Of a stretch of 64,000 bases of DNA, positions 36,189-45,033 are shown piece by piece (positions within the stretch are counted from its first letter, which is position 1; every line of letters begins with the position of its first letter). The notes under the pieces were generated by a model. It ran no database searches. It saw only the letters and a program-made list of their open reading frames with translations, and had not been told where the DNA came from. The position numbers and the translations under genes are program-made. The DNA comes from Caldisericum exile AZM16c01. GTDB taxonomy: Bacteria > Caldisericota > Caldisericia > Caldisericales > Caldisericaceae. The stretch covers positions 1,240,001-1,304,000 of the forward strand of contig NC_017096.1 in the NCBI RefSeq assembly GCF_000284335.1, given 5' to 3'.

Positions 36189-37360
36189 TAATACTCCTCC
36201 CTATAAGAGCCAACAAGGTAAGAATAGCCAGAGGTACCCATAAAGTACGGCGGCGGATATTTAAACGTATCAAGAGTATAATCAAATATAGTCTCTGTTG
36301 TTAGTCTGCTATCGTTATTCAGGTCAATTAATACCTCCAAATAATCCCAATCAGTCGAAAGACTCTTTGCAAAAAGAGGTGCCTTAAAATTAACAAACCC
36401 CCAGTAAAAGCCTCCATACTCGATAGATACATTAGAATTTGAATAGAAGAGTCCGTTTATAGTAAATGTGTTGCCATCATTTCCCAAATAGTCAAGATTC
36501 AAATTAACACTACTATTAGAAGTTAAGGTTGGATAGTGTATAAAAACCGGATACTTAGTTGTTTGATTATAACTTATTGGATTCCAAGAAAAGTCTCTTC
36601 CTTCAATTTCATTAGCCTTTGTTCCAAGGTGAATAAATTTTACAGCTGGAAAATTAGTAATAATTGTTATATTAACACTCGTTGCAGAATTATGGGCAAA
36701 ATCAATCGTAAGAGTTGCAGAAGGAGAACTTCCTGTATAGTTAAGAAACACAACTTTATTGGCATCAATGAATACTCTATATGTTACATTATCACTTGAG
36801 TAATTACGTTTTTTAAATGTATTTGCAGGATAATTATTTGGATTCGTATATGAAGCAAAGTCAGGTATAGGAACTGACGCTGGTTCAAGATTATAAGTTA
36901 AATTATATATAGGGTTATTCATAGTAATTATATTAGAATTTGAATTTGTTTTTGTATATTTTCCCGTTTGAGTATAAAGACAATATTTGAATGCTTCCGA
37001 AGAAGATCCACCTATTATTGAACCATATACTGTCCTTGTAAAATTCCCAACAGTTCCTACCCCTTTAATATATCCAATTCCACCAAAAGTATCACCTGTG
37101 TAGTATGTAGCAGTGTAAGAATATCCGCTTGGAGTCGTTCCACTTATTGATTGTCCATTTGAGTATGAACTTCCTGCATTTAAGTTGTAAATCATTTCAT
37201 TTATACCATATTGAGCAACGTAAAGTGCAATCTCACGCTGTGAAATTTCAGAAAGTTCCATTGCATGTGTTCTCAACCAAACACTGGTTGCATACAAGAG
37301 TCCTGTAAGAATCAAAGCTATAACAACAGTTGTAACTATAAGAATATACCCTTTCTTCAT
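36188..37360 (-). CDS. PilX-like large pilus component
   Basis: A 390-residue protein with one N-terminal hydrophobic helix (MKKGYILIVTTVVIALILT) that lacks the usual KG^F-T-L-x-E signature, followed by EISQREIALYVAQYGINEMIY, the style of PilX/GspK-type proteins, and a long Asn/Ser/Thr/Tyr-rich beta domain. Probably a pilus-tip or surface component. It is the first gene of the operon, with a GGGGAGG site. Confidence 0.65.
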   Translation of the reverse strand: MKKGYILIVTTVVIALILTGLLYATSVWLRTHAMELSEISQREIALYVAQYGINEMIYNLNAGSSYSNGQSISGTTPSGYSYTATYYTGDTFGGIGYIKGVGTVGNFTRTVYGSIIGGSSSEAFKYCLYTQTGKYTKTNSNSNIITMNNPIYNLTYNLEPASVPIPDFASYTNPNNYPANTFKKRNYSSDNVTYRVFIDANKVVFLNYTGSSPSATLTIDFAHNSATSVNITIITNFPAVKFIHLGTKANEIEGRDFSWNPISYNQTTKYPVFIHYPTLTSNSSVNLNLDYLGNDGNTFTINGLFYSNSNVSIEYGGFYWGFVNFKAPLFAKSLSTDWDYLEVLIDLNNDSRLTTETIFDYTLDTFKYPPPYFMGTSGYSYLVGSYREEY

Positions 37361-37456
37361 AACCTCCCCTTAGTAAAATTATACATAATTAAAATAAAAG
37401 TCAAGTAATATGCCTTCATTATTAGCCACATTTTTTAATAAAATTCCCCTATAGAA

Positions 37457-37462
37457 TATAAT
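37457..37462 (+). promoter_or_regulatory. -10 box of the pth-mfd operon, leaderless start
   Basis: TATAAT eight bases before the pth ATG at 37471. No Shine-Dalgarno site in the gap. Confidence 0.55.
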
Positions 37463-37470
37463 AAATTGAT

Positions 37471-38040
37471 ATGCATTTAATAATTGGACTTGGAAATATT
37501 GGAAAAGAATACGAAAATACACGCCACAATGTTGGCTTTATGGTAATTGATGAGCTTTCAAAGGCATGGAAAATTAAAGTAAATTTTGCAAAGTTTAACG
37601 CCCTCTATGGAAAGGGAACCGTTAATATTAGTGGGAATGAATACAACATTATTCTTGCAAAGCCTTTAACGTATATGAACCTCTCAGGAAGAGCTGTTAA
37701 GCAGCTTATGGATGGTTTTTTGGTGCCATCAACACATATAATAGTTATTCACGACGATCTTGATTTGCCACTTGGGACGCTTAGGATAAAGGTAGGTGGA
37801 TCCGATGCAGGGCACAAAGGTGTAAGATCCATCAAAGAACTTGTAGAGGACCCAATTATAAGGGTGCGCATTGGCATTGGAAGGCCAATCAATAAAGAAG
37901 AAGTTGTTAATTATGTCCTTGAAGAATTTGGGAAAGACGAAAAATTTGCTATTTTAGATGTCATTAAAAGATCAGTAAAAGCAATCGAAACAATCATCTC
38001 AAAAGGCGTTGAAGTAGCGCAAAGAGAATTTAACCAATGA
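37471..38040 (+). CDS. pth: Peptidyl-tRNA hydrolase
   Basis: A 189-residue enzyme that recycles peptidyl-tRNA. Seen: GLGNIGKEYENTRHNVGF with the catalytic His, KPLTYMNLSGRAV, IHDDLDLPLG with the catalytic Asp, and GHKGVRSI. Full length. First gene of pth-mfd-mazG-flippase; the stop overlaps mfd by 4 bp. pth-mfd linkage resembles the spoVC-mfd order of Bacillus. Confidence 0.97.
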   Translation: MHLIIGLGNIGKEYENTRHNVGFMVIDELSKAWKIKVNFAKFNALYGKGTVNISGNEYNIILAKPLTYMNLSGRAVKQLMDGFLVPSTHIIVIHDDLDLPLGTLRIKVGGSDAGHKGVRSIKELVEDPIIRVRIGIGRPINKEEVVNYVLEEFGKDEKFAILDVIKRSVKAIETIISKGVEVAQREFNQ

Positions 38041-41000
38041 GACTTAAAAATATCGTAGAAAATCCAAATTTCTACTTAAACTTCCTTAAAAACGAGCGCC
38101 ATGTAAGAATAAACACATCCTTAACAGGTGTTCTCTATGCCGTCTTAAACGAACTTGATACACCCACCCTTCTAATAACTAACGAAGACAACCTTGATAA
38201 ACTTGCAAAGGTTTTTAAAAATAACATTGTTTTTAACGAATTTGGCCTTTTTCCATACGAAGTTGGATTTTCAAGCAAAGAGATCATCTTTAAAAAGAAA
38301 AAGGCAATCAAATCCATAAAGAACACGAAAATCTTAATAACAACACTCAAAGGCATTTTTGACTATGCACCTTCGGAAAATACCATTAAAGAACTCACGA
38401 TTAAACTTAACAACACAGTTACGCTAACTAATCTTACAACCACCCTTGTAGATTTTGGCTTTGAAAGAAGTGCCGAGGTTGAGCACCCAGGCGAATTTTC
38501 AGTAAAAGGTGCAATAATTGATATATTCCCGTTTGATTACGAAAAGCCTGTAAGAATTCAACTTGATTTCGACCGTGTTGAAAAAATTGCAATCCTAAAC
38601 GAACTTTTGCTTGCAGAGGAAAATGTAGATAGCATAACAATCTCATCGATTAAATACATTGAGGAAAGTGAGATCGAAAAAATCGAAAAAACAATCCGAA
38701 AAAAACTAAAAAACGTAAACGAGTTTACGGAAGATATTGTCCTTAAAGATATTGAAGAGTTAAAAAAATCAAGAAACTTCGGCCTCAATTTTTACCCAAA
38801 GTTTCTTGAAAACGGTATACACTTTAAATACAGAACTATTCTTGACTATATCTCCGATAGCACAGTTGTCCTTTTTGATGTTAATATCGATAAATTCCTT
38901 GAAAGCGTTAAAGAATTCATAGCCACACAAAAAGAAAATTACGGCAATCTCGTCGAATATGAACCAATTGAAGAAACAATCAAAAAATTGCTTTTAAACA
39001 GAAAGGTTATTGAATTTGGCTCTATGCTCGAAAACGCGCTCGACTTTCATGTAAAAGAACTTTCAGAAAGCCTTATTATGCTTGGAAATCTCAAGGATAT
39101 CCTCATAAACGAAAAAAATAGACGCACAATTCTCATAAAAACCGAAAATTTCGACAGGGTTAAAGAAATTTTAAATGCATATGAACTTCCATACACAACA
39201 ATCCTTGAGGAAAAAACAGGCATTTATGTCCAGGAAGGCTTTTTCGATAGAGGTTTTGAAGGAGATAAAATCATTGTCCTTACAGATAGGGAACTTTTCT
39301 TTCATCTTGAACCCACAAAAAGACCAAAGAAAATCATCTTCTCAAGGGAGATCGTTTCCCTTGAAGAACTAAAAGTTGGAGATCTTGTTGTCCACAGGGA
39401 CTTTGGTATTGGTATTTTTAGAGGACTTGTAAAATTAGGCGAAACACCAAAGGAATTTCTCCTTATCGAATATAGAGATGGTGAAAAACTATACGTCCCA
39501 TTAGAGCGTATTGGGTTTGTCGAAAAATACATTGGCGACAGAAGAATCGTAACCCTCAATTCCCTCAAAGGAAATGATTGGGCAAAGACAAAAGAAAAGG
39601 CAAAAGAATCAGCAAAAGAACTTGCAAAAAAATTGCTTCTCATCCAAGCAAAAAGAAAAATATATAAGCGCCCTCCTTTTAAGCCTCACCCACAGGAAGA
39701 GCGTATTCTTGACTTATCATTCCCATATGAACTTACAGAAGACCAGATGAAAGCAATAGAGGAAGTTTACGCAGATCTTGAGGACACGGAGCCGATGGAT
39801 AGACTCATTGTAGGAGATGTAGGCTACGGAAAAACGGAAGTTGCAATAAGAGCCTCTCTTAGAGTTGTCCTTAACGGAAAAAAGGTGATGGTGCTTGCAC
39901 CGACAACAATCCTTGCAATGCAACACGAACGCACATTTAAGGAGCGCTTACGACTTTTCCCTGTGCGTATTGAAATGCTTTCGCGTTTAACTAACACAAA
40001 GAAAGAGAAGGAGATTCTAAAAGACCTCAAGGATGGAAAAATTGATATCGTAATTGGCACCCATAGACTTCTTTCAAAGGACGTAGAAATAAAAGACCTT
40101 GGACTTCTTATTATTGATGAGGAGCAAAAGTTTGGTGTAAAGCACAAAGAAATTATAAAAGAGTTGAGAGCAACTGTCGATGTTTTGACACTTTCTGCAA
40201 CACCAATCCCTCGAACACTCTACGCCTCCCTTATAAAACTTCGCCCCGTTTCTTTAATTCTCACCGCACCAACAGGGAGAATCCCTGTAAAGACATTTGC
40301 GATGCCTTTCAATGTTGATGTAATGAAAAACGCAATAAACTACGAAATAAAAAGAGGCGGACAGGTATTTGTCGTCTACAACAACATTGAAAAGATTTAT
40401 AGCATGGGAGAATTTATACGGAATCTTACAAACACAAAAGTGGCTGTTGCACATGGAAAGATGCGAAAGGAAGTTATCGAAGACGTGATGCTTGACTTTT
40501 ATGAAGGGAAAACCGATGTCCTCGTTGCAACAACAATCATTGAAAATGGGCTTGATATACCAACGGTAAATACACTCATTGTAATTGAAGCAGAAAATTT
40601 TGGCCTTTCTCAAATGTATCAACTTAGAGGGCGTATCGGAAGGTCTTCAATCCAAGCATATGCATACTTTTTCTACACTGAGAAAAGTTTAAACGCCATT
40701 GCAGAAGAACGTCTTGAAGCAATAAGAGAATTTTCAGATGAAGGCGCAGGACTCAAAATCGCAATGAAAGACCTTGAAATTCGAGGTGCAGGGAATATTC
40801 TTGGAAAAGAACAACACGGGCATATCATTTCTGTTGGATACAACATGTATTTGTCACTTCTGGACCAGGCGATTAAAGAACTTGAAGGCGTTAGTGTAAG
40901 TGAAGTAAAAGAAGTATCAGTGCGCTTAAATGAAAGTTATTACATAAAGGAAACCTACATTCCACTCAATGCAGAACGTATAAACTACTATCGAAGGATA

Positions 41001-41339
41001 ACCCTTGCAGAATCAATTGATGAACTTCGGAAAATCGAGGGAGAACTTTGGGACAAGTTTGGCTATCCACCAATTGAAGTAAGAAATCTTTTAACCGTTG
41101 GGGAAATAATGGTGCATGCAAGAGAAATCCAGGCAAGGGAAATCTACCAAGAAGGGAAACGAGTATTTATCATAATTGAACGCACAAGCAAAATTACCGT
41201 TGATGACCTTATGAGCCTGTCAAAGGTTGCAAAGAACGTCCAATTTGGCGAAGACTACATTTCATTTGAGGCAAACTTCCCCTTGCAAGATACCCTAAAA
41301 GTATTACACTTATTAAGTGGCTATGAAAAAGTTAAATAA
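38037..41339 (+). CDS. mfd: Transcription-repair coupling factor Mfd
   Basis: A 1100-residue ATPase that removes stalled RNA polymerase and recruits UvrA. Domains in order: UvrB-homology region (about 1-350), RNA-polymerase-interacting domain (GDLVVHRDFGIGIFRG near 445-460), RecG-like motor with Walker A GDVGYGKTE and DEEQ box, TRG region (RGRIGRSS) and C-terminal regulatory domain. Length is normal. Overlaps pth by 4 bp and mazG by 17 bp. Confidence 0.96.
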   Translation: MRLKNIVENPNFYLNFLKNERHVRINTSLTGVLYAVLNELDTPTLLITNEDNLDKLAKVFKNNIVFNEFGLFPYEVGFSSKEIIFKKKKAIKSIKNTKILITTLKGIFDYAPSENTIKELTIKLNNTVTLTNLTTTLVDFGFERSAEVEHPGEFSVKGAIIDIFPFDYEKPVRIQLDFDRVEKIAILNELLLAEENVDSITISSIKYIEESEIEKIEKTIRKKLKNVNEFTEDIVLKDIEELKKSRNFGLNFYPKFLENGIHFKYRTILDYISDSTVVLFDVNIDKFLESVKEFIATQKENYGNLVEYEPIEETIKKLLLNRKVIEFGSMLENALDFHVKELSESLIMLGNLKDILINEKNRRTILIKTENFDRVKEILNAYELPYTTILEEKTGIYVQEGFFDRGFEGDKIIVLTDRELFFHLEPTKRPKKIIFSREIVSLEELKVGDLVVHRDFGIGIFRGLVKLGETPKEFLLIEYRDGEKLYVPLERIGFVEKYIGDRRIVTLNSLKGNDWAKTKEKAKESAKELAKKLLLIQAKRKIYKRPPFKPHPQEERILDLSFPYELTEDQMKAIEEVYADLEDTEPMDRLIVGDVGYGKTEVAIRASLRVVLNGKKVMVLAPTTILAMQHERTFKERLRLFPVRIEMLSRLTNTKKEKEILKDLKDGKIDIVIGTHRLLSKDVEIKDLGLLIIDEEQKFGVKHKEIIKELRATVDVLTLSATPIPRTLYASLIKLRPVSLILTAPTGRIPVKTFAMPFNVDVMKNAINYEIKRGGQVFVVYNNIEKIYSMGEFIRNLTNTKVAVAHGKMRKEVIEDVMLDFYEGKTDVLVATTIIENGLDIPTVNTLIVIEAENFGLSQMYQLRGRIGRSSIQAYAYFFYTEKSLNAIAEERLEAIREFSDEGAGLKIAMKDLEIRGAGNILGKEQHGHIISVGYNMYLSLLDQAIKELEGVSVSEVKEVSVRLNESYYIKETYIPLNAERINYYRRITLAESIDELRKIEGELWDKFGYPPIEVRNLLTVGEIMVHAREIQAREIYQEGKRVFIIIERTSKITVDDLMSLSKVAKNVQFGEDYISFEANFPLQDTLKVLHLLSGYEKVK

Positions 41340-42375
41340 TTTCATTTTTGACGAAAAATTGAATGAGTTTGCAAAGTGCTTTGTTGTTCTCAATAGCACC
41401 CGTATCGAAAAGGATTTACTCGTATTCTATTTTGAGAAATCTTCACAAATCTTTGATATTCTTATAACTCTTTCTTACCTTGAGATTGTTAACCTTCCAA
41501 CGCAAATTATCGCAAACACCCTCGATGAATTTTACGAAATTCTTGCAAAATTCTACATCTATAAAGGAGAACAAATCCCAAAAGAAATTTCCCTTGGAGA
41601 AAAGGCCGTATCCAATGTCAAACAATTTAAAGAAATCGTGCCATATCTAAAAATCAATAAAGATATTGAAAAATTCTATTACACATATCTTTTGATAAAA
41701 TCGCTTCGAAAACTCTGCCCGTGGGATTCAAAGCAAACCCACGAAAGCCTCATTCCAGAGCTTGTTGAAGAGCCTCTTGAGTGTGTTGAGGAAATAAAAA
41801 AGCAAAACCCAAAGGGAGTAGAAGAAGAATTAGGCGATGTGCTTCTTCAAATTCTTTTACATGCAGAAATTGGAAGCGAAACTAATGAATTTACACTTGG
41901 AAGTATCTCCGATGCTCTTTTCAATAAAATGTACGAAAGGCACCCGCATGTTTTTAAAGAGACAAAAGAAAAATCTCCGGAAGCAGTCCTGAACGATTGG
42001 GAAAATAACAAGAAGAAAAAGAAGCACCTCAATATCTCGAAAATTTTATCAAGTTTCATAACGACAGTTGACCTTCAAGAAGAAGCAAAATACATCGGCC
42101 TTGAATTTAGAAATAAAGAAGAAATCTACGATAAAATCCTCGAAGAATTAAACGAGGCAAAAAAAGCAACACCCGATAAAATTAAAGAGGAAATTGGCGA
42201 TTTGCTTTTCTCTGTTATAAACCTTGCTCGCTATCTTCAAATTGATCCTGCACATGCACTTTTTATTTCTTACCAAAAATTTATGGAAAGAGTTAAAAAA
42301 TTTAAAGCATTAAGCAAAGAGGAGCAACAAGATATAGATAAAGCCTGGGAAAAAATTAAGAAAGATGAGCAATGA
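41323..42375 (+). CDS. mazG: MazG-type NTP pyrophosphohydrolase with N-terminal extension
   Basis: A 350-residue protein with two MazG domains: LRKLCPWDSKQTHES with EEPLECVEE and EEELGDVL (about 130-190), and ILEELNEAKKA with EEIGDLL (about 255-300). Both carry the ExxE...ExxD Mg-binding pattern. MazG clears aberrant NTPs. The first about 120 residues are an unrecognised helical extension, in the place where Bacillus YabN carries a methylase domain, but not that domain. The start is ATG at 41323 (GTG at 41317 is possible), inside the end of mfd. Confidence 0.9.
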   Translation: MKKLNNFIFDEKLNEFAKCFVVLNSTRIEKDLLVFYFEKSSQIFDILITLSYLEIVNLPTQIIANTLDEFYEILAKFYIYKGEQIPKEISLGEKAVSNVKQFKEIVPYLKINKDIEKFYYTYLLIKSLRKLCPWDSKQTHESLIPELVEEPLECVEEIKKQNPKGVEEELGDVLLQILLHAEIGSETNEFTLGSISDALFNKMYERHPHVFKETKEKSPEAVLNDWENNKKKKKHLNISKILSSFITTVDLQEEAKYIGLEFRNKEEIYDKILEELNEAKKATPDKIKEEIGDLLFSVINLARYLQIDPAHALFISYQKFMERVKKFKALSKEEQQDIDKAWEKIKKDEQ

Positions 42376-43432
42376 AATCATAAGCAAAAAGACAATCGTA
42401 AGAGATACAATTTTAGCAATCCTTGCAGGAGTTATAGGGATAATTTTCATCTCCCTTTTTACCCACAATTGGAATTTTGCTGACCTCGTTAAATCATTTA
42501 TGCTTTCATATATCATCTGGGCGTTTGTGTTTATGTTTTTAAGTTGGTTTATAGAAGCATACACTATAAAACTCGTTTCAGATGTTCTTGGCTATTCAAT
42601 AACAATGAGAGAAGCCTTAAAAGTTTTTCTAATTGGTGGCTTTATATCAAGAATTACTCCTTTCGGAGGCGGTGGTGGTGAGCCAATGCAAATGGTAATC
42701 CTCTCAAAAGAAAAGGCAATACCACCGGGAGATTCTGCTGCAATTATCTCTATAAAAATGTTTATAGGAACATTTGTAAGGGTAAGTGTATTCCTCTTTG
42801 TGCCTGTATGGATCTTGGTTGCAAAACCAACTTGGGGCATATCAGAAGCAGTAAATATACTTATTAATACAGGAGTTATTATTACGCTTGCGCTTTTCTC
42901 CGCATTACTCCTTATAATTTTAAAGCCTGACCTTGCACTGCTTTTAACAGAAAAGGTACTTAATACAAGGTTTTTCAAAAAAATCATAAAAGATAGCGCT
43001 CGACAAAAAACAATCGAATGGGTCAATAAAACTGTAAATGAATATAGAACCGCAAAAGACAAAATATTTTCTCTTAAAAGGAATACGTTGTATTTTGTCT
43101 TCTTTTTGAGTTTTCTCTCATGGGGGATGATTCTTCTTACACCAGTTGTGCTTATGAGAGGGCTTGGCATTATGTCACCATGGCCTGAAATTGTGATTAC
43201 CGCAATCATCTTTTACATTTCATCTGCGTATATTCCAACACCAGGAGGAAGCGGTACCGCAGAAATTGAACTTCTTGCCCTTTTTGCACGCCTTATACCA
43301 AACCCACTTATAGGGACGTTTATTATAGCATGGAGATTTTTTACCCACTATTTCTTACTTATTGCAGGAGGGATTACGACATTTTTGGATACACTACGGA
43401 AGAAAAAGAAATCTTCAAAACCCAGTGAATAG
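42365..43432 (+). CDS. Flippase-like membrane protein (LPG synthase TM family)
   Basis: A 355-residue protein with about eight hydrophobic helices. GGFISRITPFGGGGGEPMQ and STPGGSG-type AYIPTPGGSGTAEI are hallmarks of the lysylphosphatidylglycerol-synthase transmembrane / TIGR00374 family of probable lipid flippases. Basic C-terminus KKKKSSK. Overlaps mazG by 11 bp and the convergent phosphoesterase gene by 18 bp. Confidence 0.88.
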   Translation: MSNEIISKKTIVRDTILAILAGVIGIIFISLFTHNWNFADLVKSFMLSYIIWAFVFMFLSWFIEAYTIKLVSDVLGYSITMREALKVFLIGGFISRITPFGGGGGEPMQMVILSKEKAIPPGDSAAIISIKMFIGTFVRVSVFLFVPVWILVAKPTWGISEAVNILINTGVIITLALFSALLLIILKPDLALLLTEKVLNTRFFKKIIKDSARQKTIEWVNKTVNEYRTAKDKIFSLKRNTLYFVFFLSFLSWGMILLTPVVLMRGLGIMSPWPEIVITAIIFYISSAYIPTPGGSGTAEIELLALFARLIPNPLIGTFIIAWRFFTHYFLLIAGGITTFLDTLRKKKKSSKPSE

Positions 43433-44152
43433 TCTTTCGCCAAGATACGCAGGAAGATTTCTTTCAATAATCTTATTGTAAACTTTTTCGATGTTATACT
43501 CAAACCTAACAAATTCAACTGAACATTCATCGCTATCAAAAATAACAAATGTACCTTTTGGATTGCCATCTCTTGGTTGTCCAACACTTCCAACATTTAT
43601 AAGATATTTATAATTTTTATCCAATTTATATTTCATTTGCTCTTGTATATTGATTACTTCGAGCACATTTTCATTGGAAATTCTACAAACACACGGCACA
43701 TGTGTATGTCCGTAAAATCCAATAGGAGTTTTAAGATAAGAAAATGCTTCAACAACATCCAATTCACTTAGGATATATTTGAAGGGATTTTTTGGATTTG
43801 GAAACCCGTGAAATATGGTATAATCATTTTCTTCAATTTTTATCGGCAAACTCTTCAGGAAATTTTCGCTTGCTTTTGATATATTTCTCTTCGTATAAAG
43901 AAGTGCAAGCCTTGCATATTCGTTAAATTCATAAAGAATTGAATCTCCCACGGCTCCTGCATCGTGATTTCCTCTAACACCTACGATACTATTTTCCTTA
44001 AAAAGATTTATTGTTTCCTCTGGGTCAGGTCCATACCCAACAATATCACCACAACTCATAATTTTGTCGATATTTTTCATCTTAATTAAATCAAGTGCAA
44101 CAGAAAACGCCTCGATATTCGAATGTATATCAGAAACAAACGTAATCCTCAT
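43415..44152 (-). CDS. Calcineurin-like metallophosphoesterase
   Basis: A 245-residue phosphoesterase with the ordered metal motifs SDIHSN, GDIVGYGPDP, GNHD, HGF and GHTHVP, as in the YfcE/MJ0936-type and UDP-sugar or cNMP phosphodiesterase-like subgroup. The substrate is not resolved. TATAAT on the minus strand (44164-44159) is six bases before the ATG, with no Shine-Dalgarno site, so a leaderless mRNA is likely. Confidence 0.92.
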   Translation of the reverse strand: MRITFVSDIHSNIEAFSVALDLIKMKNIDKIMSCGDIVGYGPDPEETINLFKENSIVGVRGNHDAGAVGDSILYEFNEYARLALLYTKRNISKASENFLKSLPIKIEENDYTIFHGFPNPKNPFKYILSELDVVEAFSYLKTPIGFYGHTHVPCVCRISNENVLEVINIQEQMKYKLDKNYKYLINVGSVGQPRDGNPKGTFVIFDSDECSVEFVRFEYNIEKVYNKIIERNLPAYLGERLFTGF

Positions 44153-44720
44153 ATCTTAATTATACAAGAGTTTAAAGATATTTAAGTAAGTTATACAATC
44201 AACATGGTTTATTATTTTGGTTCTATCAAATATATTCTCAAATCCTTTCACTTTTTTTCTTCCAAGTTATTAACTCATATACTAAGGCTTTAACTTCCCA
44301 TGAACTTCGGAGGTCCCTCACATTCGTTCGGGATGACTTTTTTGGGGGAGTACTGAGGGGGATTGTTTCCCCCTCAAGTTTGAGAGATTTCTCAGTCGCT
44401 TTTGCTCCTTCGAAAAGGCCAATTACTATTTTTGGGTGGAGTCGGAGGAGGGATACCCTCCTCCATAATATAGGTATTTCTCCTCACAACGTTTGTCAAA
44501 ATGACACTTAATAGAAATAAGCATTACATTTTCAACAATTTAGAAGAGAGTCAGTTTTCCTTCTAAGATAATGGATATTGATAGAGTCAAATCACTTCTT
44601 AAAATTAACAAAGAGGCTTATGTTTACACGAGAGCCATCTCAACCAAGAGGTAAATTTGAAGAACATTTATGCTTTTCAAGAAACCATTACTAAAAACCT
44701 AAAATTCATGCTTTACATTC
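44153..44720. repeat. Repeat island 2
   Basis: A gene-free stretch. The core 44303-44520 holds module A palindromes at 44313-44334, 44387-44416 and 44476-44502 (all minus orientation) and the palindrome GGAGGAGGGATACCCTCCTCC near 44451. The part 44308-44394 aligns directly with 29088-29176 of island 1, and 44410-44507 aligns inverted with 54550-54643 of island 3. The remainder (44153-44300 and 44520-44720) is AT-rich with no feature that I recognise apart from the phosphoesterase -10 box. Confidence 0.8.
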
Positions 44721-44723
44721 TGC

Positions 44724-44752
44724 TTGCAAAAAATTATAAACTAGAGTATAAT
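44724..44752 (+). promoter_or_regulatory. Promoter of tRNA-Ser
   Basis: TTGCAA (44724-44729), 17-bp spacer, TATAAT (44747-44752); tRNA begins 12 bp later. Confidence 0.8.
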
Positions 44753-44763
44753 AATTGCGGTTT

Positions 44764-44857
44764 GGAGAGATGGCCGAGTAGGCTGAAGGCACTCGCCTGC
44801 TAAGCGAGTGAGGGGCTTAAAACCCCTCCGCGGGTTCGAATCCCGCTCTCTCCGCCA
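44764..44857 (+). tRNA. tRNA-Ser (anticodon GCT)
   Basis: A 94-nt class II tRNA. Acceptor GGAGAGA/TCTCTCC, anticodon stem ACTCGC/GCGAGT with loop CTGCTAA giving GCU (Ser AGY codons), long variable arm GAGGGGCTTAAAACCCCTC, T arm GCGGG-TTCGAAT-CCCGC, discriminator G and an encoded CCA. Confidence 0.96.
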
Positions 44858-44865
44858 GACTCCCT

Positions 44866-45004
44866 CCAAAAATCCTTTTTGGTCAACGGAGGAGCTTCCC
44901 CCTCTCCTCCGTAATAAAAAATCAAAGGCAGGCTTCCCCCCTTGCCTGTCTTTAAGAAGCACACCTCCTCGGGTCAGGTATCCCTCCGCCTGGCCCGTTT
45001 TTTA
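44866..45004 (+). ncRNA. Candidate RNA: hairpin series with C-rich loops, ending in a terminator
   Basis: Just after tRNA-Ser come four stem-loops. The first is weak: CCAAAAA/TTTTTGG with loop TCC (44866-44882). H1 44886-44912 is a perfect 9-bp stem ACGGAGGAG/CTCCTCCGT with loop CTTCCCCCT. H2 44924-44953 has stem AAAGGCAGGC/GCCTGTCTTT (one G-T wobble) and loop TTCCCCCCTT. H3 44970-44997 has stem CGGGTCAGG/CCTGGCCCG and loop TATCCCTCCG, followed by six T, so it also serves as terminator. The loops share a CCCC(C/T)CC-like face that could pair with Shine-Dalgarno sequences. Whether this is a separate RNA or a tRNA trailer is unknown. Confidence 0.5.
44970..45003 (+). terminator. Intrinsic terminator after tRNA-Ser and the hairpin series
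   Basis: 9-bp G+C-rich stem (one G-T pair), 10-nt loop and T6 tract. It isolates tRNA-Ser from rdgB. Confidence 0.85.
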
Positions 45005-45021
45005 TTTCAATAACTTTTCAC

Positions 45022-45027
45022 TATAAT
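45022..45027 (+). promoter_or_regulatory. -10 box of rdgB, leaderless start
   Basis: TATAAT six bases before the rdgB ATG at 45034. No Shine-Dalgarno site. Confidence 0.6.
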
Positions 45028-45033
45028 TAATCG

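Noticed and set aside
36536-36799. Cys-rich plus-strand frame inside the PilX-like gene
   Set aside because: Antisense to a coherent pilus operon gene, with no promoter or ribosome site.
44741-44962. Open frames across tRNA-Ser and the hairpin series
   Set aside because: They overlap a complete tRNA and stable hairpins; the peptide is the usual antisense-tRNA artefact.
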